A stretch of DNA of 48,646 nucleotides from Azolla pinnata (GCA_037176905.1 JBBBWG010028135.1:1-48646); one strand, 5' to 3'. Numbered from the stretch's first letter, positions 11,610-30,379 are shown. Notes: a model not told the origin generated them from the sequence alone. A program made the numbers and translations.

Positions 11610-13872
11610 ATGTGTTGGTTTGGAAACCTTGTTTGCCGTGAATCGCTTGGAGGTTTCCGGATTCTTCTGCTTCCTGTAGGAAATCAGAGAGAACACTTGA
11701 AAAAGGATCAGTGAACTAGGGCTGTGGTTCGCATCACGGCTTGCTCTCTATTTTCTATCTGTCAATAGGTTGTCGAGCCTTCGCGGATTGCGCTGAGCTC
11801 TAGAACACATGAGCATGCCGTACCAGCGATTCGGAACCAGCTAGATCTATCCAGCCCATGGAGTAGAAATAACGGGTCGAGGCTACGTCTTAGGGAAGCG
11901 CATCACTTGGCCGTTGCTCCGCAAAGAAGATGCCTGCAAAGATCGACTATTTTTGCTTCATGTAAGTGTGCAATCCTGTCTACTGTGCTCATCATCGAAC
12001 GTATAAGTTCGTTACTCTAAACATGCAAGGATTAACGTACGGCTAAATTGTACGGCTAAATTGCCTAGCATCTTAAGCTCATGAAGTGCTGATACTTGGA
12101 TAGAAAAATCTCCTTTCCTTCTCTAAATGCTTCTAGTTTCTGCTATTTCCTCAGTTGCTGTAGGTTATCTGTTCGAGAAAACAAAGGCATATGTAATTGC
12201 TTGTGTAGGGTTTGACCGTCGCTATAATACCTCAGAGAGGAACCTGACCAATCGATTAAATGAGATTAAATAATAATGTATCGAACCGGCCCAATGATGA
12301 TAAATCGGTGAAAGATTGGAATCTTCTTCCAATGCTTCCAAGGCGAATTGATGGCCTTCAGATTATGGTTCTTAAAACTAACTCCCTCTCTTTAATCTTT
12401 TTTTGTGGTGCAGTACCATCGATAGCACCACCACCAGTGGATTTGGCAAGTAATCTCTTTACATTTGGTACAGCGTTTGTAATCCCTTTCTACACAGTGA
12501 TGATACTTGCCCCGCAAGCTAAATGGGTGAGTGTTTGCAGGAAAGAACTTTGAAAGTCTTGTTTTTTCCTTACAATGTCCCCGAGTTTATTTAATCTCCC
12601 TAAATACTCCAACAAGAGGGAGCGCGTGGTTTATTGTTCGATAGAGCCCTTGGAGTACTGCAATAAATATGCAGGTTAAAAGAAACCCTAAACCCTAAAT
12701 ATGTAGGCGGTTTTTGAAATTATGTTTGGTAATTGGTACCCTGTCATCAGAGGAGGTGCCTTTATCTCACTTAGTGTTACATTACCTTAGAGATCCTTAT
12801 CGTTTATGCAGTACTTGAGATTGCAAGGGCTTTTTATGTTGTCATATATTGTTTTGCTAGACATACTTCTAAGCACAAATCAAAAATAGAGATGAGGAGG
12901 AGGGGGTTGTTTGGCCATATTTTCAGTCCAATATCACATCTAAAAAGATGTACAGGAGATGAGTTTACCATATAATCTCTTCAAGGGGGATCAACAATGG
13001 AGGGAATCGGGGAGATTTGGGGATATTCTAGAGTTTCTCTACAAAATTTTCTTCCTGAAAGTGCATACTCTCATTATAATGTCATGTGTTGATGATTGGC
13101 AGACAAAGAAGATCGTAAAAAGCAGCTTCCCGTATGTAATTCTAGGAGTTCTGTATGCATATTTGCTCTCCCTTTCTTGGTCAGCAGAGACATTACAACT
13201 GATGTTTGCCAGCAAATACTGGTTACCTGAGGTATGAAGCAATAAATCCTAAATAAAGAGTAGAGAACTGATGTTTTGAGTTGAGATCCAGAGGATGTTT
13301 AAAAGAATCTAAGTTTGTTACTTGTTTTGTTCATACTATTTCAGCTTCCTGGCATTACAAGAATGTTCTCCAGCACGATGACTGTGGCATCTGCGTGGAT
13401 TCATTTGTTGGCAGTAGATCTCTTTGCTGGGAGGTATGCCCATTTCAATGCAACAATAACTACCACATTAACCTTGCAGTAACAAACAAGGAAAAAGAAG
13501 CAAAAGAAAGAGATAATACACTTCATTCATAGATTTGACACTTGAAAAGCAATCAAAATACAGGCAGATTTACCTTGACGGCCTTCAACATGCGTTGGAG
13601 ACGCGGCATTCGTTGGTGCTATGCCTTCTTTTTTGCCCACTTGGGATATTATCTCATTATGTTACCAAGGTTAGATTCTGGTAAACCGAATGGTTGTCAT
13701 GCATATATATATAGCTAGATGATTTCCAGCTTTGGCGTTCATATTTCTGACATCTTAACATTACCAATGATAAAATCTAGCTGTTTTGTTTGACTGTATT
13801 CTTTAGGTGGTAGTTCAATTGGGGCGACGAATCAGCGTCAAAGCAGAGACCACGGGAGTTGCCAGCGTATAA
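11610..13872 (+). CDS. ABA4: ABA4, plastid membrane protein required for neoxanthin synthesis (DUF4281)
   Basis: Proposed exons: 11610-11675, 11769-11961, 12414-12526, 13103-13231, 13345-13433, 13564-13669, 13807-13872, about 253 aa. The last five exons are firm: the core reads [67 protein letters not shown] and DLFAGR, then [20 protein letters not shown], matching Arabidopsis ABA4 closely and giving four membrane segments. ABA4 acts in plastid membranes and is needed to form neoxanthin from violaxanthin, a branch supplying ABA precursors. Exon 2 encodes an Arg/Ser-rich transit peptide ending TIFAS and joins exon 3 in phase 1. Exon 1 is the weak point: exon 2 has no in-frame ATG, and a stop lies just upstream of its acceptor, so a spliced start is needed. 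ATG 11610 is one choice; ATG 11480 or a start in the gap are others. Intron 3 carries a short telomere-like motif. Confidence 0.88.
12683..12700. repeat. Short telomere-like motif
   Basis: Two and a half units of the plant telomere repeat (aaaccctaaaccctaaat) in intron 3 of ABA4. Too short to be a telomeric remnant with any confidence. The same hexamer is also the plant telo-box promoter element, but its position inside an intron makes that role doubtful. Confidence 0.6.
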
Positions 13873-16049
13873 ATTTTGAGATGCGGGGCTTTGTGATTTC
13901 CTGCTTCCTTGTGCATGGTATCTATCTTCATTGATGGTCCAGGTATCTTTACTTCTGAGCGATCCAAGGTTACAAACACATCCCAGCTAATGAAACTTTC
14001 TATGGTTCATGACTTCATACTATGAAACATTCCAAGCCCATCCCCATCGATGTAAACATTGTGCAGATGTCTCTTGCTTGTGGCGCATGCATATAATATG
14101 CTTGTAATACATATCTAATGATCTGTCCTCGACTTTATGCCAGATCTATAGATAGTTTTGGCAGGAATATCCCATCTCCATTGAGCTATGTAGCCAGGTC
14201 ATGGTTGGTGTTATAATGTTTCCATCAATCACCTCCTTGATAGATTTATATAATAATAATGTCCATAAGATATCATTTTGCCTGAAAATTGGGATGCTCA
14301 AACAAATTCAAATCATATACTACAATTTCTTGTGTGTCAGAGTTTTGAGCAAGGTTTCAATTTGCAGATGGGTTCATCAAAGACCTACATCAATGGATCT
14401 TCAGATGCATTTGAATGAATGCCAGTATTGTTGGAGATTCTTTAACTTCATTTACCGCATTAAAAGAACCTTTCTTCAAAGTTTTTTAGTAACCATGAGC
14501 AAGTGTTTGTCCATCGGAGAAAATCAATGAAAATGTGTTTAGTCAGAAAAAATGTGATATCTTTCGTTAGTAGAAATAGTGAATGATAGAAGTGAATATG
14601 CTGGTAGTAACTCTCAATGATGGTTTCAATGTGCCTTTCAATATCACAAGACTGGAACTAACAACACGATCATGATAAATCGCTAAGAAAAACACACCAT
14701 AGAATCATGAATTTAACCCTTATGCAAGAATGTGAAGTGTGTAGGCAAGAGATTGAATCGAATTATCTAACAAATTGAACTAATGAATAAAAAAAGATCA
14801 GTGACGTAGTTTGAACATATGAGCATACACCACCTTATTAAAATCTTGCCAGTTCTAAATGCCTAGTGAGTATTCTAGTCGATTTATTAACTAACCATGT
14901 AATACTAACAATGACTACGACATCAACGAGAACCACATGTTTGATCAATGTTAATTGAACTAACATATTATGGATGTTGGTACTACTCTTGTAATTGATC
15001 ACAGTAATTAAACAAGAGGTTATGTATGTACATGCCAATATCAGTAAGAATACATGTACAAACCAAAACGAATAATCGACGCCATCTAGACATCCTCTAC
15101 CAAGAACTTTGATGTTGCATTCTACACTTTCATGGCCCTTCATGGCAATGCTGGATGGCGTGTGTTTTTATTTGAATTGTGTCGTTGCTTTCAACAAGGT
15201 GGTTTTTTGGCTCCTTGAGATCTTTCTCTTGCTCATGAAATTGGGCTTGAATCTGTGATTAGAAGTTTTTTTCATTAATTAATCAATCAATCAATTAGTT
15301 ACTCTGGCCTTAATGAAGATAAGTTTCAACTTCTACACTCTGAAGTAAAGCACTTCCATACATTCTCATTAACCTTATGCTACTCAAGGTTCCATGCATT
15401 TGACTCACCTAATGGTACTAGAGAAATTGTGGAGTTTTGAGTAGTGAGTGGTAAAAGGGAGAAGAACAACTAAAAGCAACAATCCGGAAATTATTAGTGG
15501 TAATGCATTTGAGTCACCGAGACGTGCTTATATTTTCTCTATAATTAGATAATCTATCGTCTCGATTGTGTTTGAATACTCATAAAATTGCACTCTTCCA
15601 CAAATACTCCTCTAGATCTCAGGCATGTCATTCATTTGTAAGCATCCATGTGCTTCCCTTTCCATGTGAGAACCCCAGTAGGCTTATCATCAACTCCTCA
15701 GAATGGCATCTAGATCAGCTGTACAGATTGCGACGTGCTTGTTCTCTCACTTAGCTTGGGTGAGCCTGGTTGCAGCTGCTCTCCAAATTAGTCTTTGCAT
15801 TTCCTCCCCGGTAGGTAACTAACCGATCAGAGATTAATGTCTTTACTGCTTCAACCATCTTCCATCTGCCCCTCATTGCCCTTCAGTATTTGTTCAACGT
15901 AAATATCTGACAATCGTATGCATGAGGAAAATCTCTCTGATCACAGTTTCCCCCATAAGTGCCTTGCCTTGTACTTGAGGGGGTCTATCAACTCGATCAT
16001 TTCGGAGCTCTTAGGGAGGATAAGAAAGTCTCATATACAGACAACAGTC

Positions 16050-16430
16050 TTTTTTTTTTCCTCCAAAGTAAAACTCCTTGTATTAGTTATAACTTGGTCA
16101 CAAATGTCCTTTTACATCAACTCAAGCAATACATAATGATCCATCTATCATTCAACCAAGGTGGAAATATATCCAATGAGGGGGTTGGTATCTCCATACT
16201 AGACTTTCGTTGTTATAAAGAACAGAACAAATCCATGTTCCAATTCTCATGAAACAAAAGTCTTTTCGTAACTATAGCATTGTTGATCATATTGTCCCCA
16301 ACGTCAAAACAAGCTCTTTCCAAATAGTCGCAAACAGCCACTATAGTTTCTCTTGGTGGCACTATAATTCCTTGAAAACGATTTGTACATCTAGCCTTCC
16401 AAATGTCAGCAATTATTTTCATTTTCATTG
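16050..16430 (-). mobile_element. LINE 3'-end fragment, copy B (RNase-H/zinc-binding tail)
   Basis: On the minus strand an open frame (16428 to 16213) reads ADIWKARCTNRFQGIIVPP and ends KRLLFHENWNMDLFCSL. The IWKARC.xRF block is typical of the C-terminal reverse-transcriptase-associated region and RNase-H of plant non-LTR retrotransposons. A noncoding 3' part follows and is shared with copy A at 728-944; an A9 run at about 16049-16057 (read on minus) may be the poly-A tail. It is 5'-truncated, and no target-site duplication was identified. Confidence 0.72.
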
Positions 16431-16578
16431 TTTATTTCTTCTTCTTCTTCTTCCGTACATGTGTTTCCTACAACGTATTTATACGGCTAATTAAGTCCAG
16501 TATGTTTGATTTATACTTGTGTGCGGCGTTTTCGTGGTTCTCTAACCACTAAATTCCCTCCCCGTAGTTTCGTGTTCC

Positions 16579-16691
16579 TAATTAGCTACTAATGAAGAGA
16601 TTAGTGAGCTGATTAATGGGGTCTTTTGCGTTTTGTGTTTTCATGGTTGATAATTAGCTACTAATGAAGTGATTAGTGAACTAATTAATGG
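16579..16691. repeat. Spaced 41-bp duplication in the kinase upstream region
   Basis: taattagctactaatgaag followed by attagtgag/aactgattaatgg occurs at 16579-16619 and again at 16651-16691, 72 bp apart. It lies about 250-360 bp upstream of the kinase ATG. Confidence 0.8.
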
Positions 16692-16740
16692 TAATTAGTG
16701 ATTCCTTTTACCTTCAAGCTTTTTCAGGGAAGCTGCAGAC

Positions 16741-16769
16741 CTTCTTCTTCTTCTTCTTCTTCTTCTTCT
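16741..16769. repeat. (TTC)n tract in the kinase leader
   Basis: About ten TTC/CTT units, pyrimidine-rich, about 200 bp before the kinase ATG and probably 5' UTR. Confidence 0.85.
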
Positions 16770-16773
16770 CATT

Positions 16774-16795
16774 TGTTTCAGGAGCTCCTGAAACA
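16774..16795. repeat. 22-bp perfect palindrome in the kinase leader
   Basis: The half-site tgtttcaggag is followed immediately by its exact reverse complement, with no spacer. It lies between the (TTC)n and (CAT)n tracts, upstream of the MAP4K start. It could be a dimeric factor site or an RNA hairpin, but nothing here decides which. Confidence 0.85.
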
Positions 16796-16856
16796 GTCTC
16801 CTTTCTTCCTTTCTCGTTCTGCTTCCTTCTCCCTACAGTCTTGTACGAGATTTCTC

Positions 16857-16858
16857 AC

Positions 16859-16909
<51 letters not shown>

Positions 16910-16910
16910 A
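16857..16910. repeat. (CAT)n microsatellite
   Basis: About 18 consecutive CAT units ending about 30 bp before the kinase ATG. One frame gives poly-His and another poly-Ile; both are artefacts. A cag|gtaagt-like donor immediately follows (about 16926), so a 5' UTR intron with a very short span or an alternative leader is conceivable. Confidence 0.9.
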
Positions 16911-16941
16911 TTCATGTTCTTTGCAGGTAAGTAATTAAATT

Positions 16942-24333
<7,392 letters not shown>

Positions 24334-25029
24334 CAAGTTCTTTTAGAATGAAGGAATATCCATGTGGGGCACCCACCGATGTGTATAGTAGATTGAATGA
24401 AGCAATTCACTGGACACATGCTTAGCAAATTGACCAGGTTTTTCACATGATTGTGAATGCTTTGTACGTCCCCTTGATCTTATGCTCATATTTAATATTG
24501 CCCTTCCATCTAGTTTGATGAAAATATAAAAAGGCATTATTGTCAAAACGCAGTCAAGAATTTCCCAATTGTTCTAGATGTATTTCTTTGTGAGCCCCCA
24601 GTTGCATACCTGACGCAAGAGACTTGTACTATACAAGCCACTGCTGGACCTTACATACGGGTGATACTACTGCAAAGATATACTCACGAATGTTTCATTC
24701 CAGCTCACTTCCAAAGCTGCTCAACCGTTTCTTCAAGGCCATACCCTTGAGCTTGTGGCCAGGTTAGTCTTTAAGTTCAGCTCTGTATTGTAACTTCTAG
24801 TTGATCCTACATTCCTGACAATCCTTAAGAAAAAATGGCTTACTTGGAGTTGGCATTCAGCACTGGGGTGATTATGTAGGATTTTCTTCTCTTTACCTGA
24901 TGAAATTGCGAAGAGTTCTGAGTATTTTGATGGTGTTTGTTAGTCGAAACTAGGTCCCTCACTCCATTTCAACAATATGGTTTGCATGCTAGTTTCATAG
25001 AGAGCTAGTTGTTGTTGGCCTCCACCACA

Positions 25030-25830
25030 GTAAGCAGCCTTTCAGCTATTCAAGCCAATCAATCCGAGGACGACTAGTTGCTAAGGGTTACATGCAAATC
25101 CATGACCTTTGCCTCTTGTGTCAAAGAAGACTACCATAAGGATAATAATTGCGTTGATTTTGACCAAAGGATAACCCCTGCATCAAATGGACATGATCCG
25201 ACCAAGGAAACTGGTGCAACTGGCTGACGTTGAACTGGCAAACGTAGTTTCCTAATTGACGAAATTACTACTACATGACCTCCACAGAGCTCAAAGGTCA
25301 AATTGGCTTTTGGATGTCAAAATATTCAGAAATCACTTTAATACTCTCTGTTGATGGTCTGAGGGTTATTGGAGAAAAGCCTGTTGACATGAAAAGATGT
25401 GAAAATCAGAACTGTTTGGGATGAAGCAATCAGAATAGTTGCATTACTGCCTCATCTACCTGAGAATCATCCCAATTTGGCTTTCTTAGCCGGTTTATGC
25501 AAACATCCCATGGAATTATTACAAAGGGTTAGTGGAACATAAAATCAAGCGTTGATTCGACTTGAAGGCTTTATGGATGTTGATTGGGCTAGAAATGCAT
25601 ATTACAGGAGATTGATATGAGAGGTTCTTTGCTCGGAACGAAAGCTATCTCCTGAAAAAGCAAGAAATGCTGGGTGTGAAGGCCTTATTCATGTTTTGGA
25701 CACTTCATCCTTAAGCGTTATGGTCCCAAATCTATTACTCTTTGCTTCTGTATTTCATGCCTATGTTTTCTACTAATACTTGTCACGTCTAAACACCTCC
25801 CTCACGCTGATTGGTATTAGAGCCAAGTTC
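25030..25830 (+). mobile_element. Decayed Ty1/Copia-type LTR retrotransposon fossil
   Basis: Short translated traces resemble the Copia reverse-transcriptase start (RLVAKGY, about 25067-25090) and the Copia RNase-H signature (GFMDVDWAR, about 25566-25595). At 25812-25824 the sequence tggtattagagcc resembles the initiator-Met-tRNA primer-binding site usual for this family. The order of these parts is not that of one intact element, so two nested or adjacent remnants are possible. It is broken, with several breaks, and looks old. No long terminal repeats could be paired by eye, so the ends are approximate. Confidence 0.55.
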
Positions 25831-26527
25831 TTTTTCCTATGCTATTGGAACTTTTCAGATTCTGAATTCGCAAAAAGCTCTTTAGATTTTGTTGAAGACA
25901 ATCTTTTCGAGCTATAGACGCGGTTTTTTGTTGCTATTTTGCTTGGTTTCGCCACTATTTACTCGCTTTGCTCGCTCTTTGCCAAGGAGAGAATTCGTTG
26001 TACTCCCACATAGTATACTGAGGAGGAGTGGGGAAATCTATTCTTTTGGGAATAGTTCAATTCCCACATACCTCATCATCTTGCCTTTTGCAAGACAATG
26101 GAATTTTGGGGGATCTAAAGTGTCCAATCCAGAAGCCCACCATCTTCTGCCGATTGATTCGTGCCCATGAAGCTACGTAGACAGTTTGTATATAACTTGT
26201 TCAGTCGTTCGTAACTTAGTGTTGTTGCCCCCGTGAAGGCTAAATGGCTTCTAGCTAGTTTGTATAAAATGCTTAAAAATTGTTGTGGGCCTCCATTTTC
26301 CGAAGTCCTCAGGAGGACCATCTCTATCTCAATGAAGAAGATTTTGCAAACCCTAAAGCTAGACTTGTTTTCCTGCATGTCATGGTCTATTACAATAAAC
26401 ACCTACATGTTACAGAAGAAGGAGATCTAATCTTTGGGAGTACAACAGAGTAATGCGCAAGGGGTAGTTAGACGAAAGGCTAGATGTAGTATGTTTTTGA
26501 TTCCGGTCTTTCCGAAGCTCTCTGGAC

Positions 26528-26563
<36 letters not shown>
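26528..26563. repeat. (AAAG)n microsatellite
   Basis: About nine AAAG/GAAA units, uninterrupted. Confidence 0.95.
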
Positions 26564-26565
<2 letters not shown>

Positions 26566-26751
26566 TATTAACAAGATCAGTGTTTGGGACCTACAAGTAG
26601 AAATGGCATGCACTTTGCGAGGACAAATTTTTCAAGAAACTGGAGGAATATCCAGAGCATCGATTATCCGAAGCTTGTGTTTACTCCTTCAAATGGGGGC
26701 ACTTTCTCAGCACATGTGTCCATCTTGGTGCCATAACCTATCTCCTAATGC

Positions 26752-26782
<31 letters not shown>

Positions 26783-26802
26783 TATATCATCATCATCATC
26801 AT
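26752..26802. repeat. (TA)n followed by (ATC)n
   Basis: A TA run of about 37 bp with one CA interruption leads directly into five ATC units. Confidence 0.92.
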
Positions 26803-27229
26803 TACATGATGGTTTTGAGCCCACCATACACATCATTTCAGCAGTTGTGCTTTGAATTGTTGAATGAGAACCTTTCGTTTTTCACGTTGAATGCTATGGG
26901 CCACATATGGTGTCGTAGAGCGCAAGTTACATGCATGCATGGCATGGAGATGCATTCCTGGTATACACACATATACACATTGCCGCGCATTGCATACATA
27001 CATAGATCCATATTGGCATGGCATGCATGCATTGATGCACACCTGGATGACATGCACGGTAGGCAGCGTCACATGCATAGGGGATACGTAGATAATCATG
27101 TTCTTATATGAAATTATTCTTCTCGTAAGTGACGTTCTCTATCCCACATGCAATGTATAAGAATTACCCATTTTAGCGATTTGGCATTGTTCAGAACTAA
27201 TGACAGGATCAATCTTGTAAAAAAAAACA

Positions 27230-27965
27230 GATACATATAGACATACCTAAACAGATACATATAGACATACCTGGCATACTCACATATGCACTTTGCATAC
27301 ATACATAGATCCAAATCGGCATTGGATGCATGGCATACATGTAACCGATGTGCACATGCATGACATATATGCAGACATACATGGATGCATCCATACCCAC
27401 CACATACATACATACATACACGGTGTAGACATGGCCACATACATATCTAGTGTCTTAGTGCACAATATATATATATATATTGACATGCATGGATGGCATG
27501 CACACATACACACGCATAGATGGCATGCATGACATCCATCCATACATACATAAACACGCATACACATACATCCATACCCACAAGTACACATACACACATG
27601 CGTACATACATGGCACAGTATATCCAAATACATATACGGTGTCTCAGTGCATGACATATATGCTGACATAAATGGATGGCATGCATGGCATCCAAACATA
27701 CCTACAAGCACACATCCACACATACATACATACACACACATACACACATACACAGGCACACGCACGCACACATACATACACATACATGCATACATACATA
27801 CACACACACACATACATACACGCACACACATACACAAGCACACATTCACACATGCACGCATACATACATACATACATACACACACATGCATGCATATACA
27901 CATACACACATGCACACATGCATGCATGCACGCATGCATGCATACATACATATATACATATATGG
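27230..27965. repeat. CATA/CACA/CATG microsatellite field
   Basis: A long compound microsatellite of catacata, cacacata, catgcatg and catccatc units, densest at 27690-27960, ending about 20 bp before the glutaredoxin ATG. A less dense forerunner begins near 26920. Alternating purine-pyrimidine blocks (CA/TG, CATG) are the kind of sequence able to adopt Z-form. Long open frames on both strands, His/Thr-rich on + and Cys/Met/Val-rich on -, are products of the repeat and not genes. Confidence 0.9.
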
Positions 27966-27986
27966 TGTTCTAGATATGTAGAGCGA

Positions 27987-29993
27987 ATGGGCGCTTCTGC
28001 TTCTGTTTCTTCTTCTTCTTCCGGAGCTGTAGCTATGGCTTTGTCCAAGGCTAAGGACCTCGTCTCCTCCAACCCTGTCATGGTCTTCAGGTCATATACC
28101 TTTCTCCTCATCTCTAACACAGAAGCAGAGAGAGATAGCAGGAGAGATCCGACATATGTGTGTGTTTGTATATCGTGCGATGACTAGACAGATAGAGAAA
28201 GAGCGAATCGATTTGTTTGCTTTACCCCCTCTTCCACGGTCTTCTCCGCTTTGCTAATCTTGATTCCTTGTTTCACCTGCAGCAAATCGTATTGCCCCTA
28301 CTGCACCCGGGTCAAGCAGCTTCTATCGAGCCTCGGTGTCAAAGCCAAAGTGATTGAGCTCGATCAAGAGAGTAAGTTCTCCCTAGATGCGCCCTTCTTT
28401 TTCTCTTGTCAAAATCGATCCTTGAGTTCCTGGCAAGATCCCTTGTCTTTCGTGTGCCTTGCCAATTGAAGCTTATCTTCCTGCAACATAGCTTGGCATC
28501 CTTTGGTCGGTTTGTAGTGTTGAATTCGAGGATGTGAGGTAAGCAATCGGATGATTTCTGTACGCGTGTTCACTGGCGAAGTCATATCTAGTATCATCCG
28601 GCTTCTGCTGGTCCTGTTAATGAACTCTGATCTTTGACGAGGTTCCGGCCTTCCTTGTGTTTCGTGCGATGTGTATGATGCTTATAATTCGATTCTTGAT
28701 GTATAGAGGTAGATAGGAATGGATAGATTGGGTAGGTAGAACTGGATATATCCATGCATGCGCACCGATGTCATAGCAGAGGCGAACAAGCTACAAGTCG
28801 GAGCAGGTTGAAGCTGCTTAGGGTTTATGCTTGCTTGGCTTGATATAGTTTGGCTCCAAGCTTGAGCATGTTGAGACATGGATGGATCGACAGAAAGATA
28901 GATAGATAGATAGATGTTCATGTATAGATCACTGGTTTGGAGCTGAGCCACTTGGCTTGAGCCGTTAACAACTTTGTATCAAGCCGTCACTGGTACCAAT
29001 TTGTCATCTTTTTAAGTACACGCTTGTCAGGCCATCTGCTGAAAAGCGAGGCATGGTACGAAGCAGTCTTTTTCTCTCTTTCTGTCTCTCTCAAACCATG
29101 TCGTAGTCATGAAGACAGGAAGGAAGGTGGTTGTGTGTAAATGGTAGAATTGGCTGCTTGCGTCAGGGAACACATAGGGTACTGATACTAACTGTCTGCT
29201 TAATCTATTTGACCTTGATTGAGATTTTGGAGGTTTCTGTTGATGCAAGTCCAGCAGTCATGGAGGGATGAGGGCAGTCGAATGAAGAGTCCAAATTAGT
29301 TATTTATGTCAATAAGCACTTGTATATTTTATATCAGAACTTCTGGATTGTGTTGATGATCTATTGGGTCTTGATTGAGATTCGAAAGTAATCCCACTGC
29401 ACTGCCGATAATCTGTCCATAGAAACATTGATACAGTAACATCCTCTTTATCTAGGTCTTGCTATGATATATATGCAGCAATACAAGATTGATATGGACA
29501 GGTTTTCTGTCTCTGGTTATAGGTGATGGGTCAGACCTGCAGTCTGCTCTTGCTGAATGGACAGGGCAGCGAACTGTTCCGAATGTATTCATTGGTGGGA
29601 CTCATATAGGAGGCTGTGACAGTAAGTGCTCTCATGAAGCCTGCAATGCATAAAGTATTTACACATCCTTGCATGTCTTAAAATCCCTATCCATGTATAA
29701 ACCCAGCAACGAATTGTTGCTGTTTTGACATGTATTTCATTCATCTACATGTACAGTATGCATTCATTCACAGATTGGTATATATGTGTAGATCTGTCTA
29801 TAATTGTATGTTTGTTTAATATTCACAATCGAAGCATGCATATGCTCATAGTAAGGAGCATAGATACAGACATAGGATTACACACAGATAGATGACACGA
29901 AACTCAAATTGACATCACTATTTTGCAGATACTGTTGCCAAGCACAATGCAGGAAAACTCGTCCCTCTCCTGCAGGAAGCTAAAGCACTCTAA
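27987..29993 (+). CDS. CPYC-type glutaredoxin (GRXC1/C2 clade)
   Basis: Exons: 27987-28090, 28283-28371, 29523-29621, 29929-29993, all in phase, 118 aa. It has the active site SKSYCPYC (Cys67, Cys70), the cis-Pro block TVPNVFIGG and the glutathione-binding [18 protein letters not shown] is characteristic of plant class I (CPYC) glutaredoxins. These are glutathione-dependent thiol-disulfide oxidoreductases that also remove glutathione from proteins. The N-terminus [13 protein letters not shown] has Gly at position 2, a possible N-myristoylation site, and is not a strong plastid or secretory signal; rice has a similar MG-Ser-rich form. A second in-frame ATG (28032; [10 protein letters not shown]) matches where Arabidopsis GRXC2 begins, so a shorter cytosolic product is possible. 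The C-terminus stops about 10 residues earlier than the Arabidopsis proteins. The CATA microsatellite abuts the start, so the leader must be very short or repeat-derived. Confidence 0.94.
28895..28916. repeat. (GATA)n in glutaredoxin intron 2
   Basis: Five GATA units inside the 1.15-kb intron between exons 28283-28371 and 29523-29621. Confidence 0.9.
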
Positions 29994-30379
29994 AGGCTGA
30001 AGGGCATCATCTAGCTAAATCTGATGAGGTTTGGCAGAAAATAAGATGTGTTCTGTTCCATGGAACTAAGGCGAGTTTTCATGCAAGAGACTCAACCGAA
30101 ACAGAAAATATACTTTGACTGTTTTGTATAATATTTTGATTTCCCCTCTTGGATCTTCTGTATCAGATGAGCACAATGCAATATTTAGTCAACAACTGGC
30201 TTTGATAAGACTTTTTACAAAGACCTGACCATGTGTTGATGTGTTGGCTTTCATCTTTTCTGGGAATTTATTATTTGGGTCGGTGCTTGACATAAACAGA
30301 GTTTACTTACTAGAACTCCAGATATTGCGGGGATGCAAGTTACAAGCATTGGTTACTGATGAGATGATTGAAGAAAAGA

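Larger units (their letters stand above)
13873..16941. other. Intergenic region between ABA4 and the MAP4K gene
   Basis: AT-rich DNA. It begins with the presumed ABA4 3' UTR. No gene is recognised in 13900-16040; the frame at 14838-15143 on the minus strand has no family resemblance. It contains a LINE 3' end (16050-16430, minus), a 41-bp duplication (16579-16691), and the leader of the kinase with (TTC)n, a 22-bp palindrome and (CAT)n. Confidence 0.55.
24334..27986. other. Intergenic region between the MAP4K and glutaredoxin genes
   Basis: Presumed kinase 3' UTR, then a decayed Ty1/Copia fossil (about 25030-25830), uninterpreted DNA (25830-26500), an (AAAG)n tract (26528-26563), a (TA)n/(ATC)n tract (26752-26802), and the CATA/CATG microsatellite field (about 26920-27960) that reaches to within about 30 bp of the glutaredoxin ATG. 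No host gene is recognised. Confidence 0.6.

Noticed and set aside
11110-11714. Several frames of 97-155 codons spanning the run of N
   Set aside because: They cross an assembly gap and consist mostly of poly-Ser, poly-Leu or poly-Gln from GCT/GAA repeats.
12683-12700. Interstitial telomere
   Set aside because: Only two and a half TTTAGGG-type units, which is too short to infer a chromosome-end remnant.
16688-16934. Frames with poly-His or poly-Ile ahead of the kinase
   Set aside because: They are produced by the (CAT)n and (TTC)n tracts. The kinase start at 16942 is in a separate frame with a family-like N-terminus.
27280-27951. Long Cys/Met/Val-rich frame (223 codons, minus) and His/Thr-rich frames (plus)
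   Set aside because: They are translations of the CATA/CACA microsatellite, which is open in many frames on both strands. No domain, no splice signals and no composition like the other genes.
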